Origin: Labilibaculum sp.
GTDB lineage: Bacteria; Bacteroidota; Bacteroidia; Bacteroidales; Marinifilaceae
Assembly (NCBI RefSeq): GCF_963664555.1
Contig: NZ_OY761461.1
Coordinates: 1,798,001 to 1,862,000, forward strand
Direction: 5' to 3'
Length of the DNA: 64,000 bases
The notes below the pieces were generated by a model. That model had not been told where the DNA came from. It saw only the letters and a list, made by a program, of their open reading frames with translations, and ran no database searches. Below are positions 29,555 to 38,230 of the stretch, one piece after another. The position numbers and the translations under genes are program-made. The number at the start of each line of letters is the position of its first letter. Positions within the stretch are counted from its first letter, which is position 1.

Positions 29555-30394
29555 TTATTTAGTGCCTTTCACTAAAAAAATGCCTGAATCTTCAATGGTG
29601 ATTAGTTTTTGTTTGTAGAGCAGGCCTACCGCTTTTTTGAAGTTCTTTTTACTCATATTTAAAAGGTGATAAATATCTTCAGGTGAACTTTTGTCGTTTA
29701 AAGGAAGAAAACCATCTTCTTTTTTTAGCTGAGATAGAATTTGTTCTCCAGAATCAGGAATTTTGTTTTCATAACCTTGTTTTTGCAGGCTAACGTCTAT
29801 TTTTCCGTCAGGTCTGATTTTTTTAATATATGCCTTACGCACATCTCCGCAACGAACAGGTTCAAATATTTCATTCTGATACAACATTCCTAATGCATCG
29901 TTACTAATCAATACCTGATAGCCTAAATCATTCCTTCTTCCGATAAGAATTTCAACTTCGTCACCTTCAGTATACGAGGTTTCCACGTCTCTAAGTACAT
30001 TCTCAATTTTTGCTGTTCCAACAATCCGGCCGGATGCATTATCCAGATACACAAATATTAAGTAAGAATAACCAACCTGCATGTTGTCCTTTTGCTCACT
30101 AAACGGCACAAACAAATCTTTAGCGATTCCCCAGTCGAGAAATGCGCCTAAATTATTGACTGTTTTCACCTTTAAGTAAGCAAATTCACCTACGGTAGCA
30201 TAGGGAATAAGAGTTGTTGCAATAATTCGATTTTCAGAATCACGATAGATAAATACTTTAATAGTATCATCCAATTGGGTTTTAGGAGGCACATATCTGG
30301 TAGGTAAAAGAATTAAAGATTCATCTTCTCCCTGTAAATACACTCCAAAATCGACTATTTTAGCAACTTTTAACGATGCAAACTGACCAATCAT
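29555..30394 (-). CDS. CvfB-like S1-domain RNA-binding protein
   Basis: About 279 residues. Three S1-like units (VAKIVDFGVYLQGEDESLIL, VKTVNNLGAFLDWGIAKDLF, and around DEVEILIGRRNDLGYQVLIS) are followed by a C-terminal winged-helix domain (SSPEDIYHLLNMSKKNFKKA). This is the CvfB/YitL architecture, in which RNA binding affects expression post-transcriptionally. The preferred start is the ATG at 30394; the only upstream start is a GTG at 30418. It lies 45 bases upstream of the C69 gene on the same strand. Confidence 0.85.
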   Translation of the reverse strand: MIGQFASLKVAKIVDFGVYLQGEDESLILLPTRYVPPKTQLDDTIKVFIYRDSENRIIATTLIPYATVGEFAYLKVKTVNNLGAFLDWGIAKDLFVPFSEQKDNMQVGYSYLIFVYLDNASGRIVGTAKIENVLRDVETSYTEGDEVEILIGRRNDLGYQVLISNDALGMLYQNEIFEPVRCGDVRKAYIKKIRPDGKIDVSLQKQGYENKIPDSGEQILSQLKKEDGFLPLNDKSSPEDIYHLLNMSKKNFKKAVGLLYKQKLITIEDSGIFLVKGTK

Positions 30395-30418
30395 ACTCAC
30401 AATATTATATTTTATCAC

Positions 30419-31025
30419 TTTATCTGTATTGAATAAGAATCACTTACAGATGAAAGTGCGGTTTCACTACTCGAAAATTTAACACGGTAAATGTAAGCAT
30501 CTTTTTACGAAATATTCGTTTGCATAGCCAATTCCCGAATTTCGAATTGAAAATGCTCTGCTCTATAAAATCTTCCTGGAAAAGAGCATTGAATCTAACT
30601 GACTTTGCAGAATTTGGAGTGTTGTGCAGCAGGTTTGTGAAATCGAAAGAATTGCTTTGAGTATTTAAGCTCAGCGAATGCTTAACAGTAGATGTTATCA
30701 GTTAAATGTATGGCATTTTACAAGTGTATTTCTGTGAGTGCCGATTTCAGTACCATTTTAATGATTTGTCATGTGAAGATTGCAATTTTCGTTATCGATT
30801 GCAGCTTTTACTTGTTATTATTAAAGAAAAAAATCATTAATGTTATTGGGTGTAAACACCCATTAAACGAGGTATTGTACAACATACAGCGAATAATACA
30901 GAAAAATTTCTCCAATGAAAAATTGTTTTTATTTTTGATGCAGAATTAAATCACATTGATTCGATTCCAATTTTAAGCAACTCTCTCGAGTAATAATTGG
31001 AGATAAAAAATTAACAAGTCAGGGT
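30419..31025. other. Intergenic region with two inverted repeats upstream of the tandem carboxyltransferase
   Basis: No credible gene. It holds AATGCTCT (30552-30559) paired with AGAGCATT (30583-30590), and the palindrome TGGGTGTAAACACCCA (30847-30862), 7-bp arms around AA, which looks like an operator 163 bases before the start at 31026. An open frame at 30692-30949 lacks coding character. Confidence 0.5.
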
Positions 31026-34000
31026 ATGAAAAAAAGGAAGTTATTAGTTAGAGATCTTACATTAAGAGATGGTCAGCAATCTCTTTTTGCTACAAGAATG
31101 CCACAGGCAGAAATTGAAAAGGTATTACACCTATATAAGAAAGCCAATTTCTATGCAATGGAAGTTTGGGGTGGTGCAGTTCCTGATTCAGTTATGCGAT
31201 ACCTTAATGAAGATCCATGGTATCGTTTGGAGTCGATTAAAAAAGTGATAGGCAATGTTTCCAAACTTACCGCTCTATCCCGTGGTCGTAACCTTTTTGG
31301 ATATAGTCCATACCCGGAATCAGTAATTGAAGATTTCAATACTCAGGCAGTTAAGTCTGGATTGGGAATCATGCGTATTTTCGATTGTTTGAATGATATC
31401 GAAAACATGAAGTCTACTATTAAGTATGTGAAAGCAGCTGGTGGTATTGCTGATTGTGCAGTATGTTTTACTGTTGATTCTAAATTTCCTACTAAAAAAG
31501 AAGATCTTGAAAGATTAACTATAAAGAACCTTCCTGATCAAATTTTTGATCTGGACTACTTTGTAGATATGGCAAAAAAGCTTGAGGCTTTAGGTGCCGA
31601 TATGATTTCATTAAAAGATATGGCTGGATTGGCTTCTCCTTCGTATGCAGGTCAAATCATCCGCCGGTTCAAAGAAGAGTTAAGTATCCCTGTAGATTTC
31701 CATTCTCACTCTACACCTGGTTACGGTTTGGCTTCTGCTCTTACTGCAATTATCAATGGCGTTGATATCATCGATACCAACATTATGAATTTTGCCGGGG
31801 GGTCTGCAGCACCAGCTTACGAATTGATCTACATTTTCTGTCAGAAATTAGGCATTGAATTGGATGGTGATGCAAAAACTGTTGTTGAGATCAACAAAAT
31901 TCTGAAAGAAATTCGTTTGAATGCTTTGGCTGATGTTGATAGCTACAAGCAGTTCCCAATTGAATTTGATATTACAAAAGATAAATTGCCTGCCAACATC
32001 GATCAGTTATTCGATGATGCAATTAAGTTTGCTAATGCCGATCAGGAAGCAGAACTACTTGTTGCATGTCACGCAATTGAGGCATATTTTAATTTCCCGG
32101 CTCCGAACCAAATGGTTAAGGATGCGGAAATTCCTGGAGGTATGTATACCAACATGCTTAACCAGCTGAAAGCTTTAGGTTTGGAAACCCTGTTAGAGAG
32201 AGTGTTGGAAGTGGTACCGGTGGTTCGTTTGGACGCTGGCTGTCCGCCATTGGTAACCCCTTCTTCTCAAATTATTGGGGTACAGGCTGTAAACTGTGTA
32301 ATTGATGAGAATTCAGGTCGTCCGTTTTATACCAACGTAAACAACCAGTTCTTTAATTTAGTAAAAGGAGAGTACGGAACAACTCCAATTGAGATTGCTC
32401 CTGAATTCCGCAAGAAAATTACAGGAAAAGCTGAAAAATCAGCATATGATGTAGATGCTTATGTATCTCCTGAAAATCCAACATTGCCACAGTACGGAAA
32501 CGTAAAATTGGCAATTGATAAAAAAGAATTCATGTTGCTTGAGTTGTTCCCATTGGTAGCTAAAGGCTATTTGGAAGGAAAACGTAAAGCAGAATTCGAA
32601 GCTCAAAGAGAGGCAAATCGCAAGAAAATTGCTGCAGAAAGGGCTGCAATCAAACGTACAGGTAAACTTAAGATTCGTGACCTTACCCTGCGTGATGGGC
32701 AGCAATCATTGTTTGCTACTCGTGTTCCTCAGGCCGAAATTGAAAAAGTTCTTCCGATGTATAAGGATGCTAACTTTTATGCTATGGAAGTATGGGGTGG
32801 TGCAATTCCGGATTCGGTAATGCGTTACCTGAATGAGGATCCATGGCACCGTTTGGAGTCTATTAAAGAAGTGATTGGTGATGTTTCCTATCTTACAGCT
32901 CTATCGCGTGGCAGAAACCTGTTCGGATATTCTCCATATCCAGAATCAGTAATCGAAGGTTTTAATAGAAATGCTGTGAAATCCGGTTTGGGTATCATGC
33001 GTATCTTCGATTGTTTGAATGATGTGAAGAACATGGAAACAACAATCAAGTATATGAAAGAAGCAGGCGGTATTGCCGACTGTGCTGTTTGTTATACTGT
33101 TGATCCTAAGTTTACAGGGAAACAAAGATGGAAAGCATTGCTGTCCGGAAAGAGATTGCCTAAGAAGATTTTTGATGTAAATTATTTCCTGAACAAGGCA
33201 AAACAAATGGAAGCTTTGGGTGCTGATATGATTACCGTGAAAGATATGGCTGGATTGATTCCACCATCATTGTCAGGGAAGATTATCAGAAGAATGAAAA
33301 GTGAATTAAACGTGCCTATCGATTTCCATACTCACTGTACTCCGGGTTACGGTTTAGGTGCTGTTTTAATGGCAATTGTTAACGGTGTTGATATTGTAGA
33401 TACCAACATTCTGAACTTTGCTGGTGGACCGGCTGCTCCGGCATTCGAAATTATTCAGATTTTTGCTGATAAGTTAGGTTTAGACACTGGTGTGAATTTA
33501 GATGCTGTTGTTAAAATTAATGCTGAATTAAAGGGAATCCGCAGTCGGATTGCAGAATTCGATTCATACAAAATGTTCCCATTGGAATTCGATATTACAG
33601 CTGATTATCTTCCAAAAGAGATTGATGCATTGTTCGATAAAGCGATTGAATTAGCAAAAGCAGATAAAGAAGCCGAATTGTTAGACGTTTGTAATGCTAT
33701 CGATAAATTCTTCAACTTCCCGGCACCAAACGAAGAAGTGAAGGCTGCTGAGATTCCAGGAGGTATGTATACCAACATGTTGGCTCAGCTGAAAGGATTG
33801 GGATTGGAAGATTTGCTGCCAACAGTACTGTTAAAAGTACCGGAAGTACGTGTTGCTGCAGGTTGTCCTCCATTGGTTACTCCATCATCACAAATCATTG
33901 GTGTTCAGGCAGTAAATTATGTGTTGGATGTGAACAGCGGCAAAGCTCCTTATACAAACGTAAACAACCAATTCTTTAACCTTGTGAAAGGTGAATATGG

Positions 34001-34466
34001 CGAAACTCCAATCAATATCGATCCGGAATACCGTCAGAAGATTTGCGGACAGCGAGATGCTACAGCTTTCGATGTAAGCAAATACAAATCACCTGAGAAT
34101 CCAATATTGGAAGAGTTTGGTGGCGTTAAGCTTGCTGAGAATGAGAAAGAAATGTTGTTGTTGGAATTGTTCCCAACTGTTGCAGGTCCTTTCCTGAAGA
34201 ATCGCAAAGCGGATGCTTACTACGCAAAAGTAGAAGCTGAAGAGAATGAAAAACAAAGAATCATCGACGAGCAAAAAGCTGCTTACAAGGCAATTCCTGC
34301 TGAGGAAAAGCGAGCAATGCTTTTGAGAGGATTATATAGCTTGGGTGGAACTTCAGAGGAGGCGACTGGTGAGATTACTCAACCAGAAGAAAAAGAGTCT
34401 CGTTTAGATCTTAAAACCAAAGAAATGCTTAGCAGGATGAAACCTAAAAGCAAATTAGTAGGATAA
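31026..34466 (+). CDS. Tandem-duplicated biotin-dependent carboxyltransferase (OadA/PycB-like), two CT domains in one chain
   Basis: A 1146-residue protein made of two homologous carboxyltransferase domains, residues ~5-545 and ~547-1090, with an exact offset of 542. Both have RDLTLRDGQQSLFATR (Arg9/Arg551 region), the carboxylated Lys in LKDMAGL or VKDMAGL (Lys197 and Lys739), and the metal His pair in DFHSHSTPGYG or DFHTHCTPGYG (His226/His228 in the first). The first 150 residues are very similar between halves; the regions after 160 differ more. A charged linker and ~55-residue tail are present but no biotinyl domain (no AMKM). The family moves a carboxyl group between carboxybiotin and pyruvate/oxaloacetate. 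The biotin protein must be encoded elsewhere. Confidence 0.9.
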   Translation: MKKRKLLVRDLTLRDGQQSLFATRMPQAEIEKVLHLYKKANFYAMEVWGGAVPDSVMRYLNEDPWYRLESIKKVIGNVSKLTALSRGRNLFGYSPYPESVIEDFNTQAVKSGLGIMRIFDCLNDIENMKSTIKYVKAAGGIADCAVCFTVDSKFPTKKEDLERLTIKNLPDQIFDLDYFVDMAKKLEALGADMISLKDMAGLASPSYAGQIIRRFKEELSIPVDFHSHSTPGYGLASALTAIINGVDIIDTNIMNFAGGSAAPAYELIYIFCQKLGIELDGDAKTVVEINKILKEIRLNALADVDSYKQFPIEFDITKDKLPANIDQLFDDAIKFANADQEAELLVACHAIEAYFNFPAPNQMVKDAEIPGGMYTNMLNQLKALGLETLLERVLEVVPVVRLDAGCPPLVTPSSQIIGVQAVNCVIDENSGRPFYTNVNNQFFNLVKGEYGTTPIEIAPEFRKKITGKAEKSAYDVDAYVSPENPTLPQYGNVKLAIDKKEFMLLELFPLVAKGYLEGKRKAEFEAQREANRKKIAAERAAIKRTGKLKIRDLTLRDGQQSLFATRVPQAEIEKVLPMYKDANFYAMEVWGGAIPDSVMRYLNEDPWHRLESIKEVIGDVSYLTALSRGRNLFGYSPYPESVIEGFNRNAVKSGLGIMRIFDCLNDVKNMETTIKYMKEAGGIADCAVCYTVDPKFTGKQRWKALLSGKRLPKKIFDVNYFLNKAKQMEALGADMITVKDMAGLIPPSLSGKIIRRMKSELNVPIDFHTHCTPGYGLGAVLMAIVNGVDIVDTNILNFAGGPAAPAFEIIQIFADKLGLDTGVNLDAVVKINAELKGIRSRIAEFDSYKMFPLEFDITADYLPKEIDALFDKAIELAKADKEAELLDVCNAIDKFFNFPAPNEEVKAAEIPGGMYTNMLAQLKGLGLEDLLPTVLLKVPEVRVAAGCPPLVTPSSQIIGVQAVNYVLDVNSGKAPYTNVNNQFFNLVKGEYGETPINIDPEYRQKICGQRDATAFDVSKYKSPENPILEEFGGVKLAENEKEMLLLELFPTVAGPFLKNRKADAYYAKVEAEENEKQRIIDEQKAAYKAIPAEEKRAMLLRGLYSLGGTSEEATGEITQPEEKESRLDLKTKEMLSRMKPKSKLVG

Positions 34467-34493
34467 AGTTTTCTCTTTATATACGCAACCTTA

Positions 34494-34528
34494 AAAAGTG
34501 CTGCTCTTCGGAGCTGCACTTTTTTTTT
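34494..34528 (+). terminator. Rho-independent terminator of the tandem carboxyltransferase gene
   Basis: Arms AAGTGCTGCTC and GAGCTGCACTT (one mismatch) around a TTCG loop, followed by a T run. Confidence 0.85.
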
Positions 34529-34744
34529 GTTCATGACAAATGGTACTGCTGACGTTTTACTAATTGAGAAAGGATACTTTCTTGCCCTAGCACAACTATA
34601 GAGCTACGACTGCAATGGTCGTAAGTGAAGCACAAAAAGGAGAGTGTATTGATATTTTGTTTGTGTTTGGTTCATATTGTTGTAATTCAATGTCTTATGT
34701 GTTTGTTTTAAGGGGTGAGCTTTGTTTGCTGACAGGGGGAGCTG
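34529..34744. other. Intergenic region between two convergent units
   Basis: Lies between the terminators of the carboxyltransferase gene and the ABC permease gene. I see no gene; an open frame at 34615-34815 overlaps the permease terminator and has no recognisable product. Confidence 0.5.
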
Positions 34745-34775
34745 AAAAAGAGAGCCACACCGAAGTGAGACTCTC
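34745..34775 (-). terminator. Imperfect terminator of the ABC permease operon
   Basis: Read on the minus strand: GAGAG...CAC / GTG...CTCTC arms with internal mismatches, followed by TTTTT. It lies 26 bases after the permease stop. Confidence 0.5.
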
Positions 34776-34800
34776 ATTATATATATTTGACTTGTGTATT

Positions 34801-37233
34801 CTATTCATATTTTAAAGCAAGTACGGGATCCTGACTTGCAGCCTTCCAGGTTTGGCAGCTTACTGTTGCAATCGCAATAAAAAGTGCAATTACTCCCGAT
34901 AAGGCAAATATCCACCAGCTCAATTCAATTTTATAGGCAAAGTTACTCAGCCAGTTAGATGCAGCATAGTAAGCGATTGGACAGGCAACAATAAAAGCGA
35001 GGGCTACCCATTTGGTGTATTCACTGATCAGTTGGATAAGTATTTCGAAAGCACCGGCACCATTGGCTTTTTTTATGCCAATTTCTTTTGTTTTGTGCTG
35101 AATACTGAAGGACGAAAGGGCGAACATTCCTAAGGTTGATAGTAAAATTGACAGAAGGGCAAAAAGTATTAAAGCTTTCATCTCGTTGTATTGATTTCGA
35201 TAAATTTCGGCATACATATCGCTGATGAATTCATATTTTAAAGGTTCATTTGGAAACAAATGATTCCATTCTTTCTGAAGAACATCAATCGCCATTTTTT
35301 TGTTTTGATCATCAATTTTAACAAAGAATGTCCCGTTAAATAACCTCTTGGAAGCCATTACAATTGGTTCTTCTTTCGTAAACATGTTGTCGTAATGGAT
35401 TGCATCTACAACTGCAATGATTTCTCCTTTGGCAAACATGTATGTGGCAATGAAATTGTATTTAAATTCTCTGCCAATTACATCCTCTGGATTGCTAAAT
35501 CCCAGCATTTCTAAAGCAGCCATGTTTAAAATGTATTGTTCATTAAATCCTGCATGATTGGTTTCGTATTCTTTAAGATTTTTTCCTGCTATTTCAAGAT
35601 TTGGGTTGATTGCTATTTTTTCCCATTCTTGCGTTGAAGTAGGTCCCATCTTTAGATTTCCTGCAATTGACTTTATGTTGAAAAGAGTAAAGAAATCTTC
35701 ATCAATGGTTAGAATGGTTAATCGTAAATCTTTATCATTTTCAACACCTTCCATTTCGAATCCGTATTTAAAAGGAGCAATACTTCCGGGAGGCACTGTA
35801 GAAGCACTAACCGATAATATTTCAGGGTGTTTTAAAGCCATTTCCTTGAAGATATCATATTTTTCAAGGGCAACATAAGGTACCTCAGGAAGAACGAGAA
35901 CTGATCTGTCTCCGTTTCCCAAATGATTTTTATTGACATATGAAATCTGATTGTATAGAATCAGGGTGAGAATTAAGGCTGAAATGGATAAGATAAATTG
36001 AAATAGGAGTGAAAACTCGAATTTTTTGGATCCTTGATCGGGCACCTTGCAGAGATCGGGTGATAAACCTGTTATATACAAAGGAAGTAAGGCAAGAATA
36101 CCAAATGCGGTCAAAAATATAAGTGAAGAAATTAATACTGCAGTGTAAGCTATTTCCAATTGATATTCGAAATGAGTTGCCTGATTAAAATTGAAGGCTA
36201 AAAAAGCGCCGATTCCAATTGCGATAATACTTTGTGCAATTGATCTTACAAAGAGGAGTTGTGAAAGATTCAAAATTGAAGCTCCGTTCACCATTCGAAT
36301 TTTGAAATCTTTACTGCTGTTTATAAACTGTACAAAGTTTAAATTCGAATAATTAATGATCACAATTAAAAGGATAATTACAGCGCCTGCAATTAGAATG
36401 ATCAAAGAACTAATATTTCCTGTCTCACTTAGCTCATCTCTTTGGTGACTTTTTAGGTGAATATCTTTTAGAGGTAAAAGTTTAAAGCTTGGAGCCAGCT
36501 CTCCTTCTTTAACATTTTTAGACCAATAGTTATTAATTGAAATCAAGAGTTCAGTTGCGGAAGTTTTTTCATGCAAAAGCAGATAGGTATAATAGCTTCC
36601 GTAGTTTTCTTTCATCTCTTTTAACGATCTTGAAAGCAGTATTTCAGGTCTAAAGTGGGAGTTGGTAGGTGTATCCTCTAAAATCGCAGTTATCGTAAAC
36701 GTTTTATCTTCAGTATAAGGCTCTTTTATAGTGATTTCTTTTCCTATAACATCTGTACTGCCAAAATAGTTAAGTGCTGTAGCGGCACTAATTACCGCTT
36801 CGTTAGGCTTTTTTAGAAGTGTATTTCTATTTCCTTTTTCTACTCGAAAATCAAAAACTTCAAAGAACGTTTCGTTTGTATAGTAAATGTTTTCAGGGGA
36901 AAACTCATTTTTCTCAACTTGAATTTTTACATGCCATAAATTGCCAATAAATGCAATTTTTTTAATGGAAGGGAAACGGTCATAGAAACTTACGATATAG
37001 TTTTTATCGATAGAGGCAGAACTGATATCATCAGTTTCATCAAGAATGTTTGCTCTTCCAGGTTTGTCAATCTGAATTCTGTAAATATTATCTGCTTTGG
37101 TATGAAATTTATCGAAAGAGAGTTCTTTTTGAGTGTACGAGAAAACAATAAGAACAACAGCAAAGGCAATTGCAATGCCTATGATATTAATCGAAAACCA
37201 TTTTTTGTTTTTGTTGATGTAATTGAAAACCAT
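34801..37233 (-). CDS. FtsX/MacB-type ABC transporter permease
   Basis: An 810-residue permease. One N-terminal membrane helix (residues ~15-33) is followed by a large extracytoplasmic domain (~45-275), a membrane block (~280-440), a second extracytoplasmic domain (~450-670) and a final membrane block (~680-800). Both halves carry the FtsX motif, with IQHKTKEIGIKKANGAGAFE in the second. This is a duplicated FtsX architecture (MacB_PCD plus FtsX), usual for Bacteroidota mechanotransmission-type transporters. It is downstream of the ATPase at 37949 with a 17-base gap. The substrate is unknown. Confidence 0.9.
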   Translation of the reverse strand: MVFNYINKNKKWFSINIIGIAIAFAVVLIVFSYTQKELSFDKFHTKADNIYRIQIDKPGRANILDETDDISSASIDKNYIVSFYDRFPSIKKIAFIGNLWHVKIQVEKNEFSPENIYYTNETFFEVFDFRVEKGNRNTLLKKPNEAVISAATALNYFGSTDVIGKEITIKEPYTEDKTFTITAILEDTPTNSHFRPEILLSRSLKEMKENYGSYYTYLLLHEKTSATELLISINNYWSKNVKEGELAPSFKLLPLKDIHLKSHQRDELSETGNISSLIILIAGAVIILLIVIINYSNLNFVQFINSSKDFKIRMVNGASILNLSQLLFVRSIAQSIIAIGIGAFLAFNFNQATHFEYQLEIAYTAVLISSLIFLTAFGILALLPLYITGLSPDLCKVPDQGSKKFEFSLLFQFILSISALILTLILYNQISYVNKNHLGNGDRSVLVLPEVPYVALEKYDIFKEMALKHPEILSVSASTVPPGSIAPFKYGFEMEGVENDKDLRLTILTIDEDFFTLFNIKSIAGNLKMGPTSTQEWEKIAINPNLEIAGKNLKEYETNHAGFNEQYILNMAALEMLGFSNPEDVIGREFKYNFIATYMFAKGEIIAVVDAIHYDNMFTKEEPIVMASKRLFNGTFFVKIDDQNKKMAIDVLQKEWNHLFPNEPLKYEFISDMYAEIYRNQYNEMKALILFALLSILLSTLGMFALSSFSIQHKTKEIGIKKANGAGAFEILIQLISEYTKWVALAFIVACPIAYYAASNWLSNFAYKIELSWWIFALSGVIALFIAIATVSCQTWKAASQDPVLALKYE

Positions 37234-37250
37234 AGTTTTAGTGTTGAGGA

Positions 37251-37949
37251 TTAGAAATTAATGCCGGCCATTTTTTTTGCGGTACTTTCTGCAGCAATTT
37301 CGCCATCGAAAAGGCGAATTACCCTGTGTGCAAATTCTGCATCTCTTTCCGAGTGAGTAACCATCACTATTGTGGTTCCTTCGTTATTTAATTCACTCAA
37401 TAAATTCATCACTTCCAATCCTGTTTTTGAATCGAGATTACCAGTAGGCTCATCAGCAAGAAGCAGTTTTGGATTGGCTGCAATTGCTCGTGCAATAGCA
37501 ACTCTCTGTTGCTGACCACCTGATAACTGCTGTGGATAATGGTTCCTTCTGTGTCCGATTTTCATTCGATCCAACATTTCCAAAACACGCGCTTTTTTAT
37601 CTGCTGATTTAATATTTAAATAATTAAGTGGCAGTTCAACATTCCGGTAAACATTTAATTCATCAATCAGGTTAAAGCTTTGGAATACAAAATTGATATT
37701 TCCTTTTCTGATTTTGTTGCGTTGTTTTTCTTTTTGAGATCCAACTTCCCGGTTGTTAAAATAATACTTTCCTTCTGATGGACTATCCAACATTCCCATA
37801 ATGTTGAGCAAGGTTGATTTGCCGCAACCCGAAGGTCCCATGATGGCAACAAATTCACCTTGTTTTATTTCCAGTTGAATATTGTTTAGGTCAGTGGTTT
37901 CAACCTCTTCAGTTCGAAAGGTTTTGTTTAAATTTTCAATTTTTATCAT
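37251..37949 (-). CDS. ABC transporter ATP-binding protein (MacB/LolD family)
   Basis: A 232-residue ATPase. Walker A is GPSGCGKST, the signature is QLSGGQQQRVAIARAI, Walker B is LLLADEPTGNLDSKTG, and the H-loop follows in VMVTHSERDAEFA. The family powers MacB, LolCDE and FtsX-type permeases that act on the periplasmic side. It is the first gene of a two-gene unit with the permease, and is divergent from an NtrC-type regulator, with an 11-bp inverted repeat between them. Confidence 0.95.
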   Translation of the reverse strand: MIKIENLNKTFRTEEVETTDLNNIQLEIKQGEFVAIMGPSGCGKSTLLNIMGMLDSPSEGKYYFNNREVGSQKEKQRNKIRKGNINFVFQSFNLIDELNVYRNVELPLNYLNIKSADKKARVLEMLDRMKIGHRRNHYPQQLSGGQQQRVAIARAIAANPKLLLADEPTGNLDSKTGLEVMNLLSELNNEGTTIVMVTHSERDAEFAHRVIRLFDGEIAAESTAKKMAGINF

Positions 37950-37980
37950 GTTAATCAGATTAGTAATACAATTGTAATGG

Positions 37981-38019
37981 TTTCATACTATAAACACAAA
38001 CGAATTAAATAGTATGAAA
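37981..38019. promoter_or_regulatory. 11-bp inverted repeat between the ABC operon and the NtrC-type regulator
   Basis: Perfect arms TTTCATACTAT (37981-37991) and ATAGTATGAAA (38009-38019) with a 17-base spacer, 32 bases upstream of the ATPase start. It could be a dimer binding site for the regulator at 38231. Confidence 0.55.
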
Positions 38020-38230
38020 TTTAATAGACTTGCTTTATTATTGGTGTTTTGTTGCCAATTATTGTGCCTGTTGTAAATTCTTTCAGATAATCAGGTTGTT
38101 AGTTTGTTTTGGGTGATATTTTCCTGAACTAAATTGTAAATAAATTTTATTGTTAGTGTATAGTTTCTTTACAATTGATAGACTTGTTAGGGAAGGTTTT
38201 TTACATTTGAAAAAACATTAAAATAAAATT

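Noticed and set aside
30692..30949. 85-codon open frame before the tandem carboxyltransferase
   Set aside because: Composition is unlike a folded protein (Ile/Cys-rich), it crosses a palindrome at 30847, and no family is recognised.
34615..34815. 66-codon open frame between two convergent units
   Set aside because: Overlaps the terminator and the 3' end of the permease gene and has no recognisable product.
38041..38057. Possible sigma-54 promoter TTGG...TTGCC upstream of the NtrC-type regulator
   Set aside because: The distance between the GG and GC dinucleotides is 9 bases instead of the strict 10.
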